Part shown: piece after piece, positions 1 to 10,619 of the stretch
Numbering within the stretch: position 1 is the stretch's first letter
Layout of the letters: every line of letters starts with the position of its first letter
Source of the DNA: Endomychus coccineus
Lineage: Eukaryota > Arthropoda > Insecta > Coleoptera > Endomychidae
NCBI GenBank assembly: GCA_958510875.1
Contig: OY294070.1
Coordinates: forward strand, 9,424,001 to 9,488,000
Length of the DNA: 64,000 nucleotides
Reading direction: 5' to 3'
Notes under the pieces: model-generated
Told to the model about the DNA's origin: nothing
Database searches by the model: none
What the model saw: only the letters and a program-made list of their open reading frames with translations
Made by a program: the position numbers and the translations under genes

Positions 1-26
1 TCTAGTATGACAAAGTATCAACCTTG

Positions 27-697
27 AAGAAGGTATGTGACAGTTGTTATGGAAGAGAAAACAATTATTTAAAATTTTTTTACCATATTAAGGCTCAATA
101 CCATTCATCAATTTTGACGAAAAAATCAAGTTCTGAGTGTGCATATTATATAGAAATGAATAAAAATGTCACATTTCTTTTTTCTTCATCTGTTTATGAC
201 AATTCAAAAATTTATGTATGCATTTAAGGACCATAATAGCTATAAAATCTTACTCAGGAGGCCAAAATTATCCGAAAACGACTATAAACTCGACATTTTG
301 GTCAAATTCGTATATTTAATGATAAATTTAATTTGTTTATATTAAATTAGCAAATTTGTGAATATACATTCGACGATACTGACGATAAAATCGAACTCAG
401 AATACCAAACTTATCCGAAAACGACCTTAAAGTCGAAGTTTTTGTCGAATTCATCTATTTTGTTAATAAATAAACTGTTTATTACAAAAAATAGTCTTTA
501 TCCAACCAAAAATGCCGAATTTTGCATTTTTCAGAAATTTTTACCTAATCTCAAAAACATAAACAAATTGCGCAACTTTATTTGTCGTCAACTTTTTTCT
601 GATGACATTCTGAAGAGAATGTACTTTGTCCCATCCAAATCGATCCCTTTCCCAAGGATTTACGGGTTTGGCCTATTTTAATACCCAAATAACTGCA
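27..697. mobile_element. Right arm of a foldback-type element (copy 1)
   Basis: Collinear, diverged match to 39396-40698, lacking the inserted MITE found there. Includes the shared segment with TATCCGAAAACGAC twice (about 270 and 413) and the arm end AACTGCA at 691-697. The left part of the element lies outside the window. Confidence 0.7.
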
Positions 698-899
698 TTA
701 ACCTTGTACGTATTCGAAAACGTGTATCAAAAAGAAATTCAAAAATTATGCGTTAACCTTAAGCTTGATTGATTGAACCGAGTTTAGGAATTACATTTGA
801 AATACGTTAACTTCAACAGTCTGACTGAACTTCAAATGAAGTATATTATTTATTATATATAAATTCTCGGGAAGTAGGTCACACTAACACATATGCTTA

Positions 900-985
900 T
901 TATTTTCGTCTGTACGTACGTTTCGGTCTCAAGACCATCATCAGAAGACGTATCAATGTCTAAAACTCAGCTTTTGAAACTCACT
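900..985 (-). ncRNA. Hammerhead-like ribozyme motif in a Penelope LTR relic
   Basis: Minus strand reads CTGATGA, then GGTC-TTGA-GACC as a short hairpin, then GAAAC (plus positions about 919-943). Penelope-like element LTRs are known to carry hammerhead motifs with this core. One extra U precedes stem II, and I have not folded stems I and III, so activity is uncertain. A second copy with core change GACA lies at 9380-9408. Confidence 0.45.
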
Positions 986-1089
986 ACACTCGTGAACATC
1001 AATGAGGCAAGATTGTATGATACCTGGTATTGGTTTCACATCTTCCAAAATCCTTATCCCTTGTAGAGGAGATTGGAGCAGCGAAACTC

Positions 1090-1515
1090 TCGCCTTACTG
1101 CTACTGGCAGGTCAGGGTTCTGGAGTGAGAGTGTACCTAAAAAGGCCAAAGGTCACTGAACAATGTTCCTTGGCGAGTATTGCATGGTTTTCCAGGCGGA
1201 GGTCTACACAACATTGACTTGCGCCTTGGAATACTTGCAAAAAACAATGTAAATATATGCATATATATCTGCACAGACCGCCGGTCGCCTCTAGGAGTTC
1301 TCAAGTCACCTAAAGTTCAAGGCTTATCAAAGAATGCAAAGACGCACTGGCTGAACTAGCCAGGACGAACGAAGTTCGACTCGTTTGGATCACAGGACAC
1401 GGTGGAGTTGGAGCAAATGAAATGGCCGACACTTTATCAAACTGCGTGGGGAGTCTCAATGTTCGAAAGAGTGCACGAAAACTTGACAGAACGGCTTCGG
1501 TAGTTGTTCGACTCT
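1090..1515 (+). pseudogene. Non-LTR retrotransposon RNase H remnant
   Basis: In shifting frames the plus strand shows a GVYLKRPKV-like segment, FQAEVYTI, and then ECKDALAELARTNEVRLVW followed by TGHGGVGANEMAD, which are RNase H motifs. Frames are broken. Related to the minus-strand remnant at 30090-30960. Confidence 0.6.
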
Positions 1516-2162
1516 GAAGACCACTCTGAGCACCAGATGGCCGATACGTCATTCAAAACGATCTAAACTCGAATTTCCAATATTGTAAAATAAGGAAAAA
1601 ATGTTTCCATCAAATAACTATTCAATATTTTTGAGCTTCGTTACACGTTCAATCGATCATTTTTATGACAGCCCTTGGAAGACGGGGCTCTAGATCTGAG
1701 AGGAAGTGAGGTAGTTGTTACTGGAAACTAATTTCCCGGTGCAAGAGAAAATTGAAGCATATTGATTCTTTATCGGTGGTATAGGAATAAGTATAGTTGA
1801 AATGACGCGTACTGGCACTTGCGCAATTTAGTGTGACAGAACGATTCATCGAAAATATTCTAGAATGAATGAAACATATTGAACACACTACTCTTAAGTC
1901 AATCAATGTTTCCTTCCACTATCCAAGCAGACACGACTATTTAAATACGTATTCACATGTGATTGACTTGATACTGCTTTGAAAATACTTTCGTACGAGT
2001 GTTGTTGTGTTGTTACTCCTGGCAGCTATCTGATTGTACTGTGTTGTTTGTTGCTAGATGCCTGTCCTGTGTTATCCTCTCAGTTAGACAATGCTACCAA
2101 CACTGCGACACCGATTACACAAGTCTTCAATGAGCACAATCAGGTATTTACCCATATACTCG

Positions 2163-2200
2163 CTCTGTCTCTCTATCATTGTCTCTCTCTCTCTCTGTTT
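2163..2200. repeat. CT-rich simple repeat
   Basis: Irregular TCTC/CTGT run including seven consecutive CT-like units. It produces spurious open frames nearby. Confidence 0.6.
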
Positions 2201-2354
2201 GGTCACTCTTTGCTTTCATTACTACATAGGCTGTATGCACGTATCTATGTGGCGCCACCTGTCGAGCGAAACAGTAGCCGTTGGCCCCCTATTATTCACA
2301 AGAATTATATCTATTACGGTTGGATGTTTTTTTTTCGCGGAAAGAATCATCTAC

Positions 2355-3050
2355 AGGGAGGTAAGTGGCTATACTGACCTAGTAAAGATGAGCGCTGAAC
2401 TCCGAAGCCGATTTGAAGGGAGGCGTTTCATATAAAATTTTTTGATTTGGGCCTCTCATAAAAAGTTATGGCCTTTTGAAGATGGCAGCTGGAATTTCGG
2501 TTTTATTGATTACCGCAGGAAAAAAAATTCTTGGGCGGTTAATGTTAATTTTATAATATTGTCATAAATTGAATTGTTACATCTTTGCTTAGGCTGCTAT
2601 AATAAAAATTGTTTTATTTTGTTTCCAGCCTTCATTGGCTTAGATCCGTGTTTTATTTTTCTACGTAAAAACTAGAAGAGATTATGAAATTTTTGAAGAG
2701 ATAATAAAGTTTTGTGGTTGACGAGGCTACTTGTAACAAAATTTTTGTATCTGAAAACTTTGAAAAAACAAAAAGTTGTCTTCTAAAGCTCAATGGGGAT
2801 TTATTTTATTATAGTTCATTTTCACCAAATTCGGGTAATGTATAGAATGAAGGAATAGGTCACACTAGATAACTGCCCACTAAATTTGTTTTTGTAAAAT
2901 TTGGAAATTTGTGAGATAATCAATAAAACCTATATTTCAGCTGCCATTTTCGAAAGACAATAACTTTTTATGGGAGGTACAAATCAATATTTTTTGTGAA
3001 ACACCCCCCAATCAGGCACGGACATCAGCGTTTCATTTTCAATAGGTACC
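2355..3050. mobile_element. Foldback/TIR non-autonomous element
   Basis: Left arm (about 2355-2530) and right arm (about 2905-3050) are imperfect reverse complements, sharing CATAAAAAGTTAT, ATGGCAGCTG and TTTTATTGATTA. The middle is AT-rich and non-coding. No transposase. Confidence 0.55.
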
Positions 3051-3569
3051 TCTGAAATATTTTGTATATGTTATTAAGGGAGAAATTGTTCCGAATAAAC
3101 TTCGAAATTATCATGAAAATGCTTTCATTATTCACAGTTCACCTCATTTTTTTAGCGGAAAGGACACTGAAAACTGTATTTCCTGCTATAACTTGTTATA
3201 TAGATTTCACGGTAGAGGTCTAAATTGGTACTATTTCATGTGCGTAGTTTACAAAACATTTTTTTTTTCAAACAACATAACATTCCCTGCTGGCGTTTTT
3301 TATCATGCCTTTGTCCAACGCCAGTTAGATACAGCAGAGCATGGACACAATTTATAGTCGAGGGAATAAAGCACAAAAAAAGCCAAAGTGAAAAAAAATC
3401 GGAAGAACCGATTTTGATAATTTTTCTTTTAATCGATTCAGGAATTCATTTACAAGAAATGTTGCCAATTTTTGTTCTTTTAATAGGCATTTTAGCATTC
3501 CGCGGTCCCGAAAACCCTCGAGAGACGAATTTGGTTGCATTTCAGAGCATATTAAGAAGCAATCCATAG

Positions 3570-3745
3570 AGATGACCTAGGTCATTAGGGTATCCTGACC
3601 CCCAAGTCAGGACCCGTATGCTCAAGAGAACCTCCCTAACAGGTTTCATTCTTTTGCAGAAGGTATTTCTGCGAATTGCCTGGAGACGACGATAGTACCA
3701 GAAAGTCCTGAGCCCCAGGTTCGTCGTAGTGTAAATTTCACACAG
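3570..3745. repeat. Dispersed repeat related to 51600-52110
   Basis: Shares the GACGACGATAGTACCA segment, TCCTGAGC near it, and a TATCCTGAC / GGTCAT neighbourhood with the foldback at 51600-52110. Non-coding. Confidence 0.5.
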
Positions 3746-6179
3746 GAATCGTGAATGAGAAATGTTGGCTATATTTGAACATTTTTAATATTATCTCCTG
3801 AAAGTGCATTTAAAGGGATGTATTAGAAAAGCTAAAATGCACATTAGAAGGAAAAAAAATGGTAACATTTTTTCTAAATGATTTCCGCAATCGATTTAAA
3901 AAGAATTGATTTTTTTTCCGCCTTTTTCCGCTTTATTACCTTATTAGAATTCAAGAATATGTACACTTTCAAAACATCATTTCATTTGTAGTTAATGACA
4001 GTAAATATCTATTTATTATATCCATATATTCACTGTTTACACCATCATCTGACACAATGAATTTTTGGAGGCCAACTGTTACAAGCTCATTCGCTGCAAG
4101 CGCACACATCTCGTATCCCAGCAGTGCACCGTTTGTCCAATTAGATATATACAGTGCACATTATCTACATGTTTTATTTCTATGTTTTAACTTGTAACTA
4201 TGAACCTATTACTTTACACTATAATGCAATGCATGGCTAATGTGAAGAAAGGATTGTTTGACATTTAATATGTTGGCATATGGGCTGCCCCTCACAAACA
4301 TACTCATCATTAATATTACTGCTAATGAGTTCAGTTTTATTGAAGGAAACTTGCTAATTTCGGTAAGTACTTAGGTTTCATGAACCATGCTACAATTTGC
4401 TAAGATTGGTTGAACCTTAAAGTTTAGATCAAAGTCAAGCCACAGCCGACTCTATACAAGCCGGGAAGTGAAACATGCAACACTGCATATCTGCTTAACC
4501 ATAGTCGTATGTTCTATTCATACGAGTATATTGATAAAATGATGATTAATAAATACAGGGTGTTTGGTACAAAAACCGACACAAAGCAGGGGCATGTAGG
4601 GGAACACAAAATATGGCAATTTAACGCCACTTACCTCTATAGTAATTTCCACCCTTGAAGAATATAGGCCTTGAAAGTGGGGTTCTAAATTTCGAAAAGA
4701 ATCAATATCTCAGTTGTAAAAAAACCAAATTTGGTACACGTTTTGAGTGTACCAAGAGCATTAATCGACAGTAGAGTTCAATTGTAACATTTTAAAGTTT
4801 TGATAAAGGATGATGCACCATTAAATTGTATCACTTTATTTCATGGGGAATCTAATTATAAAACTTTTCTTACTCTTGTTATTTTTCAAAAAACATCATA
4901 GTTTACAACAAAAATTCGAATAACTAAAAACAAGTATGTAGCTGTGTTATTTTAAATCATTGAAAATTCGAAAGTTGGTTATGAAATTAAATATCAACTT
5001 GACGATCAGGAAAGTAAGTCTAAATGACTTTTTAATAAGTGTTTTGAAAATGGCCTGGGAAGTTTTCATTTGGCGAACAAGTTGACATGCTATTAGAATT
5101 AGGTTGGTTTCTGTGAAGAGACTTCCTAATCGTGGCACACTCGAGAACGTGCTATTGCAATAAGGCCATAAGACGAAGAATTTATTCTGAATACCTTTGA
5201 AGATGACCCACATGTTAGTACTACAACCCTATCTCGACAAACTAGTATATCACAAAGTTCTGTACAGGGTGTTTCAAATTCGAGCCACATCATTGGAATT
5301 CCGGAAACTATCAGAAATACGAAGATGGTTGAATTGGAGCAAAATTGTACATTTTTTTGCTTAACAAGATGCCGTTTCGAAATTAGAAAATTTCCCATAC
5401 TTCCGGAAATAATATGATTTCTCAAAATACATGATTCTTTCTTGTTGCCACTTTTTCCCTTCTACAAGATAATTTTGCCAAATATGAAATTCCACGTTTA
5501 GTTTCTTGGAAATCATCATTTTTTTGAATACGCACTTGGGATTTTTATTTTTCATTTAGAATCCTCTTTGTATTCTAAAAAGATTGACGTATCATATGTT
5601 TGAATCTTTCAACGTTTAGACGTCAAAAATGGACTTTTAAAAAAATCATAGTGTCCTGTGTTTAATAAAAATTCATAAATGGTTTTACCACTATTATTCA
5701 TTATAGAAATCAATTCTGTATCTGTTGTTCAATTTCCTTTGGCCTAAATGATGATTTCAAATTATCTAAGAGTAGAGAAAACCTTAAACAACACAATCTT
5801 ATTGTATGAATTCTTATAATTGTCAAATTTCGACGCTGTTTCCGGTATTTGTTCATTTGACTGCTTACATTCGGCTGCCAACTTCACACCGGTTCATTAG
5901 GTTGTTTTCTTTCTGGATAGCGATTGGAATATATTCTAACATATCATATTTCTCATAATTTTCATAAGACATCTTCACTTTTACGATCAAATGAGTAAGT
6001 TGTTATTACGGCGGAAACAAAATCGTTACAGACAAATGGATGAGCGCTGTCACAAATGACACTCGCCTACTTATACCTAATAAATTTAAAAAAACGCAAG
6101 AAATAATATAGGAAAAAATTATTTTCGCTACTACAAACTTATACATCCAAAGCGACCCGACATATGATACATAGTTGGA
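3746..6179. other. Intergenic repeat-bearing DNA
   Basis: No gene seen. Two ACAGGGTGTTT motifs (4557 and 5266) look like the edges of common insect non-autonomous elements, and ACTCTGTAC near 6520 may be an opposite edge. Element limits cannot be fixed. Confidence 0.4.
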
Positions 6180-6535
6180 GAGAAAAAAATCTATTTTAAC
6201 TAAATTATAGCCAACTATGATTCTCATTTGAAAAAATACAAATTTAGGCAACAACCAGAAATTGCACCTTTTGTTTCAAATTTTCTCGACAGCACTGAAT
6301 TATACAGAAAAAAGTGGCTCAAGAATTTAAAAGTTATTTTCTCATAACTTCACAAACAACCGCCTTATTCGCATGTGTCTAAAAGTCGAAAAATCGATCT
6401 TCTGTTCATATCTCGAAAACAAAAGACGACAGAAAATTTTGGTTTCCGCCAGTAAATTGGTCTCAAAAAAAAGATCGGGAATGTGACTCCCATTTTTTTT
6501 ATAACACTTGAAATTTGCACACTCTGTACATCTTT
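6180..6535. repeat. Dispersed repeat, second copy at 41890-42200
   Basis: Both copies share TTTTCTCGAC, CACTGAATTA-ACAGAAAAAA, AAAGTTATTTTCTC and GTGACT-CCATTTTT in order. Non-coding. Confidence 0.6.
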
Positions 6536-6946
6536 ATTATAAGTTGGTGGTTACCGACTACATATTCCATCCTGCAAAAAGTTTCTGATGAGCTTAATAG
6601 CAACAAAGTGAAATATCAGTGATTGCTTGATGATGATTCCTGGAGGAATCAGACAAAGAAATTCATATTCTTCACAAGATGCATTAAGTTGCTTCAGTTT
6701 TCTGGAATACTTTGCATCTACATTTATCCAAACTAAGATTATTGCTATTATTTGGAGGTGTGTTGATGAAATGAAAATCCAGCTTTGTAGTCCATGGCCA
6801 TTTCCTCCTATACCTTGCCTAAAATATATTTCATCGGAAGCAATAATTCAGAGGTGATTGTGAAAGCTATTCGTATGCAAATACAACCGCTGCTCGTTCG
6901 AAGGAATAATTCTATCTGGGATAACACTTGATAATTCTATTTACAG

Positions 6947-7435
6947 GGGAGGGGAAGAGGAATGCTGAGGGCAGGTGGTAATCACCAACAAATGCAACAA
7001 CAGTTGATGCTTCAACAACAAAACAACCCTAACGTAACACAATCGACTACCTCCACAAGTATTTTCAGCAACCTATTGGGTCAGTCTCAACAGCAGCCAC
7101 AACAACAACAACAACCACAGCTTCAACAGATGCAACAACATCAACAACAACAGCAGCAGGTGTTCGGCGGGCAACAACAGTCGTTCGCCGGCCAGCAATA
7201 CGCGGGTCAAAACTCGTCGAGAATACAACATAAAGGTGTTCCTCAGGTAGTGCCCAACGTTATGGGTGGCGGCAACATGGGCAGTTTAGGTAATATGGCC
7301 AATCAGCAACAGCAACCCGGTGCGCCGAAACTTATGCAAAAACTAAACGAAATAACCGCGCCCGGTGGTGATATCTTATCGAAAGGTAAAGAACTAATTT
7401 TAATGAAATTTGGATTGGGCGGCGGTAAATAATAT
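6947..7435 (+). CDS. Terminal exon of a Gln-rich, RG-containing protein
   Basis: The exon starts after a CTATTTACAG acceptor. Read in frame it gives GRGRGMLRAGG, long Gln runs (to about residue 60 of the exon), a Gly/Met/Asn segment, then a non-repetitive end including LMQKLNEI, GGDILSKGKELILMKFG and GGGK. The CAA/CAG-rich composition stands out from the surrounding AT-rich DNA, and the frame is open to a TAA at 7433-7435. RG plus Q-rich tails are common in RNA-binding or transcription-associated proteins; I do not recognise the family. Upstream exons are not located in the 7 kb to the left. The internal ATG at 6962 is probably not the start. Confidence 0.7.
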
Positions 7436-7930
7436 CTTTTGTTATTTCTGAGTAGTTTAGCTGTTTTTGGAACCATTGATTGATTCGTTTATACACAATT
7501 TACTTGTCTATTTCTACTTCTGTAATTTTTGCGAGCTTGACACTTTCCAATCACGGATTCATCACCAGTTTCGAACAACAATATACTATCATCGTTCATT
7601 TATGTATAAAATATAGTCAATGCCACTGACATATATGCACACTTATGAGTAAGAAAAATTAATTAAACAAGATGGCAAGACTTAACAATAATTAGATACA
7701 AATGAATAGATATGATCATATTCATTTATTTCATGTTGGCGTTTCCGAGATAACAATGATAAGATGTTCCTAGTCGAGATTGATCAGTAACGCCACAAAC
7801 TAATAGTTCCAGACAGATGTTTCGCTCGTTCTCATAGAGCTCTTCAATAGAACGAGAACAACAAGACTGCTTGTAATTCAAATTTTGTAGCATATACGTG
7901 ATTGGATACTGGCAACTTGAGAAGAATAAA
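7436..7930 (+). other. Likely 3'UTR of the Gln-rich gene
   Basis: No coding signal. A canonical AATAAA sits at 7925-7930, about 490 bp after the stop codon, a reasonable UTR length. Confidence 0.45.
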
Positions 7931-9337
7931 GTTTCGAAAAATTCTTATACACTATTTAATGATAAATCTTGATTGATTGTAATACAAAATAATATCGCAA
8001 AGTGTTCAAGCAGCTTATCAATGTTTCTGTGGTACCTAAAGGAAATATTATTCATTCATATCTGAAGATTATTGCTGCTTTTACATTATTATCATTGTAA
8101 GTTCTCGAAAATATTAAAATAAGTACAAAAATAATGACCAATATCATTATGCAGTATTTAGATAAAGGTGCCAGAATATTCCGATCTTGTTTTATTCTAT
8201 GATTTTTACATTTTCTCAATGTTACATCTGAATATTTTGGAAATCATTCGTATCGAACGGAGCCCAATGAACAAATTTGAAGGCAGTAGCCGAGACTGGA
8301 TTGACAGAGGCCATGCTCTACTAAAATTGGTGGAGGGGTTATTCGTTGAACGTCGAACATCACGGCGTTGCAGTGCAGGTATAATTATCAACAAGAAACA
8401 GCTCTCTGTTAAATTGTAATATTTATCACCTGTCATAGTCGATACTGGCCATTAAGACTGAAGCTACCTCTCTTGATGTCGTATACGTTTACAGTCAGGG
8501 CTCTAGCCTTCTCTATCTAGAGGGTATTATTCCTACCCATTGTACGACTTTATTCGGCCCAGTTCCACCACTAGAGTACGGTCTCCTTCTCTCTATTCTT
8601 CTTGCCAAAATTACAACCTATTTTGACATAATGTACTAAGTAGACAAATGGGCAAATGGAGAGAGAGACTGAGAGATATCTTAACACAGATTGAATTAAT
8701 CCAAAAACTAGCATGGGAAGCTCCATCTATTGTAATGCGGTAGAAGCATGCCATGCCATGTTTTTACAGATTACTTCAATGATTCTGCTTACGATCTAGG
8801 AATAATATGAAAAATGAACTGAATTCTCCAGTGAATGATAAGGCAGCAAATTTACAAAAATAAAGTCGGAATATTTTGTACCTTTGAAACAGAATAAGTC
8901 TTAATTTCATTTAAAAAATAGTTCTATATAGTAAGATTACCGAGAGAAGTATACTTATACTAATGTGATAGCATCGTAGAAAGAGTTAAGGCGGTAGTTC
9001 GAAAAAAAAAGGTGTACAAGATAAAATGTATTATCGGTTTGATACAAGCTGTTCCATAATTGGCAAATGTCACGTAAATCGTTAGATATTTATGCAATAA
9101 ATTGGCACATAACTGACTGAAAGTGTGAAGCTTAAAACGGCACGCTTTTCATACGTTGAGTTTCGCTTAATTATTTTTTGATTTGAGATCTTTTCACATT
9201 AACAATTTGTAGAAGTTTTGTAATAGCAACGGAGCAAAATTTCCCTCACAATCATCAATTCCTGCTGGTATATACCTAATAAACTATAATAGAGTTCACA
9301 CTATAACCGTACAGATAAGAAATTATCACTCCTATCC
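7931..9337. other. No gene seen
   Basis: AT-rich sequence without convincing coding structure. The longest open frames are short and unsupported. Confidence 0.4.
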
Positions 9338-9360
9338 TACTACTACTACTACTACTACTA
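9338..9360. repeat. (ACT)n microsatellite
   Basis: About seven perfect TAC units, directly before a Penelope-LTR-like stretch. Confidence 0.9.
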
Positions 9361-9420
9361 TTAAAGTACTGAGGACCTGTCGGCTATCAAGTAGCCATCA
9401 TCAGAATGAGCTAAATTATA
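9361..9420 (-). mobile_element. Penelope LTR-like scrap
   Basis: Minus strand has CTGATGA, GGCTA-CTTGA-TAGCC (perfect 5-bp stem) and GACAGG where GAAAC is expected. Similar wording occurs at 32365-32410 (GAGGACCT, CCATCA). Confidence 0.45.
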
Positions 9421-9696
9421 AATCCAAAGGAATCGAAATTCAATAAATTGCTTTTTTCTGAAATCGCTCAATAATGCCTACTTTCTCGGAGCATCTTCAA
9501 CCCCAAAATACGCTAATCTAGTATTCTAGTCCGTTGCTAAGCAACGGGAAAATTTTTGCTGACCTAGGTTGGCAAAATCGGTCCCTACCAGTTTTTTATA
9601 TACATTTTAGACAGTAAATAAATACACGCAAACAACCATCTCACATTAAGAACATTTATTGAATATATTATTACACATATGGAACGTTTATTATAA

Positions 9697-10573
9697 CTAT
9701 TTTTTTGTATTTAAAGTTATGTTGCAGTTTGTACAATTATTAAACATAGGCTGAACTCTACCTGAAAAATCATTCTCTTTGTCACTTCCCCCTCTAAATT
9801 TATCTGTTATTTTACCTGAATAGTCTGCGACCTTATTGCTGTTATTTTCTTCGGCAATAATACCAATAGTATTAGCAGATTGCTCTTTGTCACTTCCTCC
9901 TCTAAATTTATCTGTTATTTTACCTGAATAGTCTGCGACCTTATTGCTGTTATTTTCTTCGGCAATAATACCAATAGTATTAGCAGATTGCTCTTTGTCA
10001 CTTCCTCCTCTAAATTTATCTGTTATTTTACCTGAATAGTCTGCGACCTTATTGCTGTTATTTTCTTCGGCAATAATACCAATAGTATTAGCAGATTGCT
10101 CTTTGTCACTTCCTCCTCTAAATTTATCTGTTATTTTACCTGAATAGTCTGCGACCTTATTGCTGTTATTTTCTTCGGCAATAATACCAATAGTATTAGC
10201 AGATTGCTCTTTGTCACTTCCTCCTCTAAATTTATCTGTTATTTTACCTGAATAGTCTGCGACCTTATTGCTGTTATTTTCTTCGGCAATAATACCAATA
10301 GTATTAGCAGATTGCTCTTTGTCACTTCCTCCTCTAAATATTTTATCTGCTATGTCTTTATTTGTAAAAGATTCTTCTATATATCCTTCGGCAACGGTTG
10401 ATGATTTCCATCTCCCATGCACATTTAAAGCATAAATCTGCCCCAGCATTAACCAAAATTGTCGCAGAGGACCGACGGTAATGTCCTGTGTATTCATGTG
10501 CATATGGCAAATTTGAAAATTTTGCGACAATTTGTGGCATTTTGCCAAACTGATTCCCACTAACCTTTCCCAT
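9697..10573 (-). pseudogene. Crypton-type tyrosine recombinase, C-terminal part with tandem repeats
   Basis: Minus-strand protein shows GKMPQIVAKFSNLPYA, TGHYRRSSATILVNAGADL (HxxR box), then after a frameshift HGRWKSSTVAEGYIEES, whose Tyr is the expected nucleophile. This matches the C-terminal catalytic part of Crypton/phage-integrase-like YR transposases. The shift between GADL and HGRW, and loss of everything upstream, mark it as a relic. After the catalytic Tyr region comes an unusual tail of five 36-residue repeats (each beginning FRGGSDKEQ), ending with an NNCTNCNITLN motif comparable to the SNCSFNIY tail of the relic at 41413-41787. Confidence 0.75.
9795..10337 (-). repeat. 108-bp in-frame minisatellite, five copies
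   Basis: Five nearly identical 108-bp units coding for 36 residues each, inside the Crypton-like open frame. Near identity between units implies recent expansion or homogenisation. Confidence 0.95.
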
Positions 10574-10619
10574 TTGAATATTTAAAGGAAGAGCGGCAAC
10601 TTTCGAAATTTTCTGGTTT

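Noticed and set aside
1979..2435. Open frames of 114-132 codons
   Set aside because: Low-complexity Ser/Leu-rich translation driven by a CT repeat; overlapping frames, no splice or motif support.
3225..3569. 114-codon frame on plus, 71-codon frame on minus
   Set aside because: Opposed overlapping frames in repeat-like DNA with no recognisable motif.
6627..6857. Candidate upstream exon of the Gln-rich gene
   Set aside because: Different composition, no donor leading in phase to 6947, and no motif.
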